Assembly (NCBI GenBank): GCA_025331445.1
Contig: JAIWNE010000021.1
Location: forward strand, 248,001 to 312,000
Direction of reading: 5' to 3'
Length of the DNA stretch: 64,000 nucleotides
Source of the DNA: Blakeslea trispora
Taxonomy: Eukaryota; Mucoromycota; Mucoromycetes; Mucorales; Choanephoraceae
Under the pieces are notes generated by a model. The model saw only the letters and a program-made list of their open reading frames with translations, made no database searches and was not told the DNA's origin. The position numbers and the translations under genes were made by a program. This document shows positions 33,550-44,700 of the stretch, piece after piece; the first letter of the stretch is position 1, and each line of letters opens with the position of its first letter.

Positions 33550-34709
33550 ATGGGATCAGTTAGACAAACGTCTCAAGTCAGCAATGCCTTTGACCCAAAT
33601 GCTTCTTTTACAATCAACGTATGTGATCGCTCCTTTCTTCTCAGTTGGAAATCGCTAATTTCAGATGGTCCTTGTAACTTCTTTACAAGACATTTCATTA
33701 AAAACCGAGATGTTTCCCGAGTGCTTCATATCGACAGAAACCTAGACACATTTATACTAATTGCCCGTCACTTGAGAGGATATCCTGTAGTTGCCAAAGA
33801 CTATTGCCAGCACCAAGACCTTTTAAGCGATGCTCATTATTTTGGACTCGAAAAATTAACTCAACTATTAAGTCAATTTGTTTATCTTAATGTAGGCGGA
33901 ACATCTTTTCGATTACGATGGGACTTGTTTGATAGAGGTAAAAAAAAACGACTAATGAAAATGATGTTCTTTCATGTCTCAAACATATCCAAAAAAAACA
34001 AGATGGCCCGCGTAATTACTTTACTGTATTCTTGAAACAATCTGTATTTTCACCTCATACTGCCTTGGGAGAATCACCACCTATTTACATTGAGCGTGAT
34101 CCTAATGTGTTTAAAGATATTATTCGCCACTTGCAAGGATATTCTATTTCTATCAGAGATGAACAACACCGAAAGCAGTTATTGTCTGATGCACAATTCT
34201 ATCTTTTGCGCAAGCTGAGTGACAAACTCAAATCAAGTTTGTCTACGCAAGATCTTTTACTACATTATCAGGACGTCAGGCCTCAATGCTTTTTGGTAGA
34301 AGACACCATACTATACAGACAAGGCCAAGAGACATTCAGCCTGTCTATTCAGTTTAACGATACGCATGCTGATCTCTACTTTGCGCATGATATCTCCAAC
34401 CCTGTATTTGAGCTAGAATACGATATACCTTTATCCAAAGACAGTCAATGGACCATTTCAAAACAAATACAAATTAGTACAGACTGTGCTATTATCATTC
34501 AGCAACCTGGAAGGGAATTGACTCGTTCCGAGTTTATTCAAGATCTCATGCTTATTCAAGACCAGAATCAAATCACTGTACGATTCTGTATAGAAAAGGC
34601 CATTGCCCGAATTCAGTCTATTCAACACAAGACAATTTATGTTTCTATAGAAAAAATGAAGGTCATTCTTTCAAGAAAGGAGGCTAACATGACCCGCGAT
34701 TTCCTATAA
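33550..34709 (+). CDS. Double-BTB (KCTD-type) protein
   Basis: Protein of 364 residues, exons 33550-33937 and 34003-34709. Two BTB/T1 (KCTD-like) domains lie in tandem. In the first, residues about 20-115, SDGPCNFFTRHFIKNRDVSR follows FTINVCDRSFLLSWKSL and ends in an HLRGYPVVAKD helix. The second (about 115-215) reads YLNVGGTSFRLRWDLFDRDGPRNYFTVFLKQSV with IERDPNVFKDIIRHLQGYSI. The matching pattern W(x)3L..DGP(x)NFFT and RHLxGY shows an internal duplication; the intron at 33938-34002 falls inside the second copy before DGP and its removal is needed to restore that match. The C-terminal 150 residues are beta-rich and unrecognised. It resembles the yeast YLR108C/YDR132C type, function unknown, possibly a cullin-3 adaptor. 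It ends 28 bp from the stop of the GH20 gene. Confidence 0.88.
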
Positions 34710-34737
34710 TCGGTCCCTCTCTCTCACCTTATTTATT

Positions 34738-37620
34738 TTAACCTGGACGTGATGGGGTAACAACACGTGCATGATCTAAAAGCAAGTTGGCTTTGGCACC
34801 ATAATAAAGACATTCGTAATCAACCTCAAATTCGGGTATAGTAGCTCGCTCATCAAATTCACACCCATCGCTGTCGTCTTCTTGATCAAAGCTAGAGTGA
34901 TGGCCTTGTTGCATATATTCTACATGAGCCACTACTCGGTCAAACAGCGTCTCTAGTCTGGCTCTCAATCCCCCATAACGTTGTTCAACAACCTCCCAGC
35001 CAAATGGCTTATATGTCTTCATCCACATAGATCGATGGCATTTCCAAAGTTTATCTAATTCTTGCCGAAGTGTGGAGATGCGCGTATGTGCAACATTATG
35101 AAGTTGAGCATAATCTCGCTTCTTGTAGAGCAAGGCACATTGCTTGTAAAGGTGAGTTTTAAGACTGAGCACTTTAGCAATTTGGCAAGGTAGTTCAAGC
35201 CGATCATTGAGTGGATACAGGGCTTTTTTCTCTACAAGAGTGCTGGATAGATAGCTTTGAATGGCTTGATAATGTGATTCTAAATCTTCGTCAGCGTACT
35301 GTGGAGAGAGGAAGCTTAGGAAGGGATCTATCGATATATATAAAAGGAGACAAAAAGTTGTTCAGTACAAGATAACATCAAATCAACTTGATCTTACCTT
35401 CCCATAAAAGCCACTTGCTCATGTTATTCGCAAAAGTAGATCTAGCAGTAATCGCTATTCCTTCAGGTGTATCATCAATCTTGCAGCCGTAATATAAGTC
35501 ATAATAACACAACAAATCCACATCCTTTTTTTTTTTGTTTACCTTTGAAGCAAAGACCCAGTCATCAAAGTTGGCTCCACATATTCCTTCTATAGTTCAT
35601 AAGAAACATTTGTCAATAAAGTACTTGAAAAGTGATGCAAGAAAAAAGAAAGACCATACCAAAGTTTCTTTTCAACACTTGAATATCTACTTCATCTTGA
35701 TCAGTATACCCATGTTGTGCATAATAAAGTAATGCAGGCAAAGCTGAATATCTAAGTCTCTTTTTTTAGTGCTTTCTTGTTATCTCTTTTTTCTTTCTTG
35801 CCTTCCAAACGTTTCATTCCGTTTACTCTGTTGTCTCAAGGAGAGCAAGAGTATAGAAAACCGAGAGGAATAGCTCACTTACACGTCACATTCGTTTCCC
35901 TCATCACCCCAAGTAGTAATAAAAGTATTTCTTACTCCATTTTGTTTATCCTTCGCAGCTGTGACACTTGCACGAACAGATTGAAAGGTAAAGGGTAATG
36001 CAGCCCACATTCTGCTCCAAGTCCAAACACCAGTTGCTATCCAAGGATCTTGACAGCCCATTTGACGATGCTGGTCAATTTTTTGAGAGTAGACATCAGA
36101 TGTAGTATGGTAATAATCCCAAAATACAAGTTTGAGATTGTTTGGCATGTTTTTAGTCAGGTCCTCTGTATTTGCTGCAGGGTTGTTATTCTGGTCATAA
36201 TAACCTTGGAGCGAGTTGTTCTTGGCTGCCAGACAAAACAACACTAAGAATAAAAGTATACGTATTTCAAAAATCAATTATAAGGATGAATAGCTCGCAT
36301 TTGATCTTACTGTCAGACCAAATCATAGGCTGTAAATCGTTTCGTATACATATTTCATTGACTCGTTGCAAATGATCCAAAAATATCTGTGTGGAGTCCT
36401 TTTGGCTTCCAAACAACTGTTTATATCGACCTTCACCTATACCATATGCTTCATCCATACCAATATGAATTCGTTTTGAGCGGAACGGTTTAGTAATAGC
36501 AATAATCATTTTTTCAATAAAATCATAAGTAGTTTCAGATTCAGCCAACAGGACCTCAGTGTTATCACGTAAATGAGCATAGTGTTGCCACTGAAGAACT
36601 TGTCCCATATGTCCCAAAGTTTGGATACAAGGAATGACTTCAATGCCTCTGAACAAGAAAAAAAAAGAGGGAAGAGCAAAATCATTATTTCATAGGTATT
36701 CTTCTTTTTTATCTTCCTTCTACCGCCTCCTCTTTTTTTTTTACCTACAAGTCAAATGCATATTCATCAATCATAGATAATTCTCTGATCGTATATTTGC
36801 CCCGAAGGTAACCAAACAATGGTTCTCCATCAATTTCGTAAGTATCTTCAGTATACAATTGAAGCATATTCAGTCCCATTAGCGCCATCTTGGTCAATAA
36901 AAACTGAACAGTTTTAGGAAGTAAGACGCCTCCTCTGCTACAGTCAATCATAACACTATTATGTTCAATTAGTAAGCGCCAATCAAGATAAATAGAAAGG
37001 ACTGATTTACCCTTGGGTATCAAATTGTGCTTTTTCGGAAAAGTTTACCAAGTCTCCATGAATACCAGTCAGAATCATGTAATCTCGTGTGCTACCCAAT
37101 ATACACCCTAGTGCTCTGAAAGCTAATTACATAAAAAAAAAAGAACATAAACGCATATTGAATGAGTCTAGACATCAGTTTGTTGATTTGATTAGCTGAA
37201 TTAGGCACTCTCTTACCATCAATTTTCCGGTTGTATCGGATTTGAATTTCGAATCGTTGATCACCATTCACAATATCATGATAATTGTTGTAGTTGCTTG
37301 TGGAGCTATAGTGACCTTCTCGTAGATCCGTATCATGAATGAAACTGTAGATCTATATGTATTATCAAAATGATTGATAGCAAACATTGACAAGCATTTT
37401 ACCTCACATGCCATCTGTATTCAACTGAGCTATTTTCATCATCATCCATTGCATTTTCGCTGACGAGATTTTTATAAGGTACGTGTCGCATAATTTTAGC
37501 AAGACCGTCCTGAAGCTCCAAAGGTTGTTGCGAAGTGTCAATTATCACAAGCACAGCGTTGTACTGGCTTACTTTTTGCTCACTTGACGCTGGTTTTTGC
37601 AGGTACAATTGGTCCGTCAT
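34738..37620 (-). CDS. GH20 hexosaminidase, HEXD-like, cytosolic
   Basis: Glycoside hydrolase family 20 protein of 718 residues. Ten exons (complement): 37620-37403, 37344-37217, 37122-37011, 36955-36749, 36648-36311, 36225-35883, 35751-35660, 35589-35543, 35479-35398 and 35327-34738. Characteristic parts: RALGCILGS before the barrel, GVMIDCSRGGVLLPKT, MLQLYTEDTYEIDG, GIEVIPCIQTLGH, and the catalytic pair in HIGMDEAYGIGEGRY (general acid Glu beside the stabilising Asp). C-terminal barrel motifs are GVWTWSRMW and TTWGDEGNEC. The last 230 residues are helical. No signal peptide is visible, unlike secreted chitin-degrading hexosaminidases, so it probably acts in the cytosol or nucleus as animal hexosaminidase D does. 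The substrate is unknown; beta-N-acetylhexosaminides are expected. Confidence 0.88.
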
Positions 37621-38459
37621 ATTAAAACAAACAGACAACAAGAAAAAGAAAGAGTTTTTAGGTTTTACGAGAAAAAAGAAGAAGAGAAAAGAAAAAAAAC
37701 AAGTAAGCTATTTCTATACACTAAATTTAGTCAAAGCAGAAAAAATAAATAAAAGGCAAATCGATATAGAACAAAGCAATACATTTCAGCACAACTATGA
37801 ACAGTTATTATGAATCCATAGCCCCTCAAAGAGAATTAAAGCTGACATAATCGATGATTTTGATGATCCTCTAATGGGTACTCATAAATCTGTATGTGAT
37901 CTATAACAAACAACTGATATGTTTGTTATTTGCCATGTGTTACGTACGCAATCTTGCGAGTTTCCAACCATATATTGACTCTAATTTTCAGCAAGCATAA
38001 AGCACCCAAATAACTATATTTGGACTTCGAGCATACAAGAACGATTTTCAAGTTTGCAAGTAATGCTATATCAACATCTTTCATACACAAGCTTGTAGTG
38101 CTTAGAACTTTGGGGCTGGATTTGTTTAAATGTAGGAGCCCTACAATGCTAATAATCAGCAAGCCGATTTCTTCTGAGATTTTGACTAATGTATCATTTT
38201 TTCCTGTAATGTTTTCTTTGCACCATACAGCTATTAACAAGAAGATAACTAAAGCTAGTAAGATATACAAAGCGATTTCAGACAATACACATCAAGATCA
38301 CTGATAAGGTTAAGTTTGCTGAGATGTGATGTAATTTCTCTTTATATTGCATTGTCGGTTTCAAGCCAGTCCGACTAAATAAATGACTGCTATTTTAGCC
38401 TTTGCTAAGTATTCGCTTTGAAAATTTAGTGTGCTTGAACTCTTCTTTTAGAAAAGATA
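37621..38459. other. Divergent promoter region
   Basis: About 840 bp between the GH20 and MAT2B-like genes. A 119-codon hydrophobic frame on the minus strand (37926-38285) lacks an ATG at its start and is not accepted as a gene. The rest is AT-rich with A/T runs. Holds both promoters. Confidence 0.5.
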
Positions 38460-39953
38460 ATGAAAGCTGTTGTTACTGGTGCCTCTGGTCTCTTGGGAAG
38501 ACCTGTCGTCAAACAATTCGAAAACAGTGGCTGGGAAGGTAAGTAAAAGTAACGCAATTTTCTTCTGTACTGTTCGAATAACATAACAATGAAAATGTAG
38601 TTGTTGGTACAGCATATTCTCGCGCCAAAGATAATCTTTTGAAGGTAGCGTGTCTTTTTATTACTGTTATTTCATTGTAACGAAATGAAATAATTTATGC
38701 GAATTCAATTTTTTTTTCTTTTTAGCTCGATTTGACTGACGGTCAAGCTGTCGAACAATTTTTGGATCAACATAAGCCTAATGGTAAACGTCTAAAAGTG
38801 CTTGATGTTATGCAGATATTATAACTTGATATGTAGTTGTTGTTCATTGTGCTGCCGAGCGCCGCCCTGACGTTGCTGATCAAGATCGCGAAGGAGTGTT
38901 ACGCGTAAGTCAAGCATGATTTTATGATTGATCCGCTTAATTGATATATTTTTTCTTCAAAGCTCAATGTTGAAACTCCCAAGAGACTTGGCAAACTTTG
39001 CAGAGAAAGAGACATTATGTTGATTTATATCAGCACTGATTATGTTTTCGATGGCACCTCTCCTCCATATGAAGTTGATGATAAACCTAATCCTTTACAG
39101 TTTTATGGTGAGACAAAGCTTGCTGGTGAAGAAGCCATTAAGAGTGTTTATCCAAACGCTGTCATTCTTCGGGTACCTATTTTATATGGTCAAACGGAAT
39201 ATAACAGCGAATCTGCTATTAATATCTTAATCGATGTTGTTATGGTAAACTATCTGTTTATGAAAAGAGAAAGAGAGAGAGAGAGAACAACTTAGATGTT
39301 GATGAGAATCTTACTTGATAAATAGAACAGCAGCAAACCTGCCAATGTTGACAACGTTGCAGCTAGATATCCTACCAACGGTATGTGCTTATGGATTTTT
39401 TTTAATACTATTTAATTTGTGTTTAGTGTATCTGATTGTGTTTAACACCCTCTTGCTTTCTTTAGTTGAGGATGTTGGCCGTGTACTCAAGGATTTAGCT
39501 GGTAATTTTTGTACAAATTCAAAGATTAAGTTTTTTGCGGCTAACCCAAAAATTTAGTGGCCAAATTACAAGATGGCAAAGACATCAAGGGGATCTATCA
39601 CTTTACTGCTAGGGAGTGCCTTACAAAATACCAAGTTTGTGGTAGGTTTGCCATAAATTCCATACGAGTATACACATAAACTACAATGCGTTTATCTTAG
39701 AAATCTTTGGCAAGGTTTTGGGTGTACCTGTTGATCATCTCACACCTCAAAACACAGTTGATAAAGCCGCTTCTGGTAAGCATTTCTATATGTCTAATCT
39801 AATGTCAGAAACTCACAGTTATTAAATTATACAGTTTCGAGACCAGAAAACTCTCATCTTTCAGTCAAGCGTCTTGAAGAAGAGGGTATCAATACTAGCT
39901 TTGTTAAATTCGCTGAATGGTGTTCCAATAACCTTAGCACAAAGAACAATTAA
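38460..39953 (+). CDS. MAT2B/RmlD-like NAD(P)-binding protein
   Basis: Short-chain-type protein of 299 residues related to methionine adenosyltransferase regulatory subunit beta (MAT2B) and bacterial dTDP-rhamnose reductase. Ten exons: 38460-38538, 38601-38644, 38726-38783, 38837-38904, 38963-39244, 39326-39380, 39466-39501, 39558-39641, 39701-39775 and 39835-39953, all in phase. The N-terminus carries the Rossmann glycine motif VTGASGLLGRPVV; the next conserved blocks are VVHCAAERRPDVA, YISTDYVFDGTSPPY and the YGETK (YxxxK) site near residue 133. The C-terminus (RPENSHLSVKRLEE) matches the family tail. In animals the protein tunes the SAM synthetase MAT2A; in fungi its partner is unproven. 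SAM is used by CHO2 and RRP8 in this window, but that link is not evidence of co-regulation. Confidence 0.88.
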
Positions 39954-41781
39954 TAAACTTGGCTGAGAAAGCATTTGTCGATAGCATGATTGTTGAAAGA
40001 GAAAAAGAGAATTGATTTCAGTTGATGCTTACATCAATTTTGTGTGCATTAAGATGAAACGTTACATCTAATGAGTTTCTTTCTTCTTTTCTGTTTATCT
40101 GAAAGAGATGATAGCATAAATGTTGTTCCTGAACAAAATCTACTTCCACGTAAATTGCTTTTGCCTCTCTAAAGTATATCTCACTCGAGTTCTTGCTATA
40201 AAATTGTCACTTCTCAAAAATTCTTGCTGTCTTGTTCAATTCCAGCACTCAACTGAAATACAGTATAATGTTGCAATACAGTCAAGATACCATTGTTATG
40301 CCAGTAGTGCGGTTGCTGAAGAATTACAGCTGTATAACACTTACACAGTAATTGAGGCCTCAGCAGTAGAAGTTATGTATTCGTATGAGGCTTGTTTCAT
40401 AAGAACTTGAATAAGCGAGACTTTTTCTTCTCTTTCGTTCAACAGTCTTGTTTATTGAACGTGTACAGCTCAAGCATTTTGCATCTTATTTTTGACTTTT
40501 TATGCTTTACTTTTTTTGGATTCTTTTCTCTCTCTCTCGTACTTTTCCTTTGTTCATAATTGTATCAAGTACGTATATCTTTTAGCTACAGTACTCTGAA
40601 ACGTCCTAGTTGTAGCGAATGGCTTTTATTGTGATTTAGTATTACGTGCATCTGATTGAGATATCGAATGATTACTTTAATAGACTTTGAGCAAAAGCCG
40701 AAAGTCACTTTGACAGTTGTGTGGCTTCTTAAGTCTACTAGTTAAAGATATTGGCATAAGATTATTGGATACCGAATATGAAATACTTGCATAGTTTTGG
40801 AAGATAGCTACCTCTTCTTGATCTTAATATGATCGTTTAAGGAGAACAAAGAATTTGATTTATTAAATAATATGCCAAATGAGCTTGTACTCTTCGTAGA
40901 ACAGATAATCGAGAAAAAGTAGAAATTAATTAGCTACTTTGACAAAATACAAATTTCTTTGCGCGCCTTGCATAGACTTTATTATTGTACAAATACTTTC
41001 CGAAAATATAACACTAGGCTTATAGCTATTGGAGTGTTGTGCTACCGTTACCATGCATCAGTAACTTATGTGTACATTTTTCATGATGAAGTATTTATAA
41101 CCGGCAGATTTGTTTAAACAAACAGATCTCAAACTATTCCAAATTGAAGTTTCATTTCCTCTCTCTTTTTTTTTTGTTATTTCCATGTTTACCCTTACCT
41201 CTGACTGAAGAAATAGTAATCCATGCAAACAAAGAAAAACACAAAAATATAATAGCCTCTCCTGACAAAGCTTTTATTACGCTTATGATTGGATGAAATA
41301 GAATTCTTAATCTGTTGATTGGAATGTTATACAATAGCCAAAAAGCGAGAAAAAAGAACATTTGTATAGACTCATAAATTTCCAGAACAATTAAACCTGA
41401 CATTGATGTTATTTGAGGACAAATAGACTTAATATCGAGAAATATCCTTAAAGAAAAAGAAAAAAATGCTATAATACAAGCGTCAAATGAAAACATTGCA
41501 TCCAGTGTACGTAAATGTAAAATAAAAACATCAAACAAAGACCACTACATATACATTTGTATCAGAAGATGCTGCATAATTTTCTTTGAAATGATTCATG
41601 CGTCTGGGATATTAGACTTGTATCTTCAGGCATATCAACAAAAACAGAGTCCCTTATCTTTTGTTTTGCTTACGGAGCATTTACGTTTTGTTTTCTCTTC
41701 TCTTCTTCTTCCTTTTGCTTCATTGACAGTTCATATGATAGTCTGTCTGTATTAAACAATCAATCATAAAAATAGACTATA
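39954..41781. other. Intergenic before FKS, no accepted gene
   Basis: About 1.8 kb between the MAT2B-like stop and the FKS start. A 128-codon hydrophobic minus-strand frame at 41152-41538 lacks an ATG at its first position and a supportable upstream exon; it could be a remnant of a small membrane protein. A 96-codon plus-strand frame at 40120-40410 has no motif. The part near 41690-41780 is pyrimidine-rich and should include the FKS promoter. Confidence 0.5.
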
Positions 41782-44700
41782 ATGTCCACAAGGCAATCAT
41801 TGTAAGTTATTTATACCTAATTTTCCAGTCCAAAGTACTCATTTGGATTCAGTTCCGAGCATAGACAGCCAAGCAATGGTAAATAACTCAAGTTTCATAC
41901 CTTTACGTAACACATACCTGAACAAAACTTGTCTTTTTTTATCATTAGCATTCGTTCCAACTCATTTTCAAATCAAAAGTAATACACACAATAATAACAG
42001 CGAAGACTTTTCGTCAAATACCATGCATACAGATTCAACAGAAAAACATCTGGATTCAACGACACAATCTTTCCATTGCTCAGCCTTTACTATTGAGTTG
42101 GGGGAATTAAGCTATCCAAATTGGGAGTCCCATGAGCCACCACTTAGCTATGAAGATATTGGTGCCATCTTCATAAACTATGAGCGAAAATATGGCTTTC
42201 AGCACGACAATATAAGAAACATTTATGATCATTTGCTGACCATGTTGGATTCTAGAGCCTCACGTATGTCATCCAAGCAGGCTTTATGGACGCTCCATGC
42301 TGACTACATTGGAGGTGAACATGCAAATTACAGAAAGTGGTATTTTACTGCTCATTTGGACCTTGATGATCACCACACTCCTCATCGCACGCCAACTGGT
42401 TTGTTACTAGAAGAAGCAAAACGAGAGTGGCGAGAGCGTATGGAATCGATGTCAGATATGAATCGTGCGGCACAGTTATCTCTTTATCTTTTGATTTGGG
42501 GCGAAGCAGCTACACTGAGATACCTGCCCGAATGTTTGTGTTTTATATTCTATACGGCAGAGAGCTATAGAGAGAGCATGAATCCACCAGGAACAATTGT
42601 CATGCCCTTCTTGGATGCCGTGGTCTCTCCTATTTATGACTATATGCGAGACCAATGTTATCAAATCATAAAGCACCACTATGTACGCAAAGAAAAGGAC
42701 CACCAAAATATTGTTGGATACGACGATATTAATCAGCTGTTTTGGAGCAAAAGCTCTATCGCCAAACTTCGACTCAAGCCGACTGAAAATTTAGCAATTC
42801 GCTACTTGAATGAGGTTCCCAAGGAACGCCGCTATTTGGCACTATCACAAGTGGATTGGAGCTCTGCATTTAGCAAAACATTCTATGAAAGTCGCTCATG
42901 GCTTCATCTGTTAACAAACTTCTCAAGGGTTTGGATTATACATGCGACCTCATTTTGGTACTATATGGCAGCAAGCGTAGATTTTATTTACTTGGATAGA
43001 ATAGCCAAAACGACAGGTAAATCGAGTAAAATGGTTGATTTACCAGTCAAGTTGTCCGCGGTTGGCCTTGGAGGTCTTGTAGCTATTTTGCTTATGATGC
43101 TGGCGACATTGGCCGAATTCAAATACTTGAGGCTCACAAGTTCCAAATTCCGCATCCTGTCTACGCGATTGATCTTACTTTTGTTTTTGGCCGTTTGTCA
43201 CGTTGGCTGTAGCTTTTATATCTTTAAATACGACCAGAAAAGCACGTTGGCACTTATACTATCATCCTGTCAATTGGGTGTTGGCGCAATAATTTCTATT
43301 GTACTTGCCATCATTCCTTCTTCCAACCTTTTCCATCGTCAAAATGCAAGCGAGCACCTTGCTTGTAAAGCTTTTACTGCCAGTTTTCCTGAAATGATGA
43401 ATGACGATAGATTCTTATCCATCATGCTATGGCTTTGTGTCTTCAGTTGTAAATTTCTCGAGACATACTTCTTTTTAGCTTTATCCTTTCGAGATGCCCT
43501 TTCGGTCACAAGCTTGATGTACTTAGACAACTGCAGCTCAGATCCCTTGTTGGGAAAGTGGCTCTGCACTGCTATGCCGATTCTTACTACAATTTTGATG
43601 TTTTTTGTCGAATTGGCCTTGTTCTTCTTGGATACTTATTTATGGTATGTTATATGGAACACTATATTCTCTGTATCACAATCTATGCAACTCGGTATAT
43701 CTGTCATGACATCTTGGAAGCAGCTCTTTACTTTGGTCCCTCGAAATATGTTTGCCAAAATTGCTGCAACTAAAGAATTTGTTTCAGCTCGTTTAAGGCG
43801 TATGGCATGCTCTCAAATGTGGAATGCAATTATTATATCTATGTATCGAGATCATTTATTGTCAATGAACAATCTTCAATCACTACTATATCAAGTTCAA
43901 GTTGAGGAAGATGAGGATGGAGATATCAGGCGTCAACTTCAGGTTCCTCCTATTTTCAACCCAACCTTGTTCAAAATTGATGACTACTTTCCCCCGCATT
44001 CTGAAGCTGAAAGAAGATTGTCGTTTTTTGCGCAAAGTCTGTCTACTGATATACCCGTACCTTCTTCGGTGCAAACAATGCCTACTTTTACTGTGTTCAC
44101 ACCTCACTATGCGGAAAAGATGCTGCTTTCATTACGTGAAATCATTCGAGAAGAAGATACAACCACTCGTGTTACTCTATTGGAGTATCTCAAACGCTTG
44201 TATCCTGCTGAATGGAACAATTTTGTTAAAGATACAATGTTTATTGCAGAAGAAAGTGACATTCCATCAAAGCCTTCAGAAAAAGATGATTTGCCCTTCT
44301 ATTGTATTGGGTTCAAGTCTTCTGCTCCTGAGTACACATTCAGAACTCGAGTCTGGGCTTCTCTTCGTGCACAGACGTTATACCGTACTATCAATGGATT
44401 TATGAATTATGCCAGAGCACTTAAGATATTATATCGAATTGAGAATCCTAATTTAAATGACATCCTGATGGCACCACCTACCTCTCACTTGGATGGAAGC
44501 CGGGTTTGCTTAAACAGAGCATCCAGCTCAGATATTGAATTTGCTGATGACGAAACTGACATTGATCCATTTGAAGGAGCATACGGTGAAAAAAGGAAAG
44601 ACACTGAAGAACTACTTGATGCTATAGCTCACCAAAAATTTCGATTCTTGGTGGCAATGCAACGATATGCAAAATTTAATGCAGAAGAAAATGAAAGTTG

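Noticed and set aside
37926..38285. 119-codon hydrophobic frame on the minus strand in the GH20/MAT2B gap
   Set aside because: Begins with TTG, has an in-frame stop just upstream and no ATG, no family motif and no workable upstream exon.
40120..40410. 96-codon plus-strand frame after the MAT2B-like gene
   Set aside because: Composition is uneven, no domain is visible and no continuation by splicing is apparent.
41152..41538. 128-codon membrane-like frame on the minus strand upstream of FKS
   Set aside because: First codon is TTG; possible upstream exons did not join in phase. Could be a relic but is not supported as a gene.
41843..41948. Reading the FKS ORF straight through from 41843 as its N-terminus
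   Set aside because: The track would start at TTG and include a hydrophobic stretch; the spliced model removes it and gives a normal ATG start.
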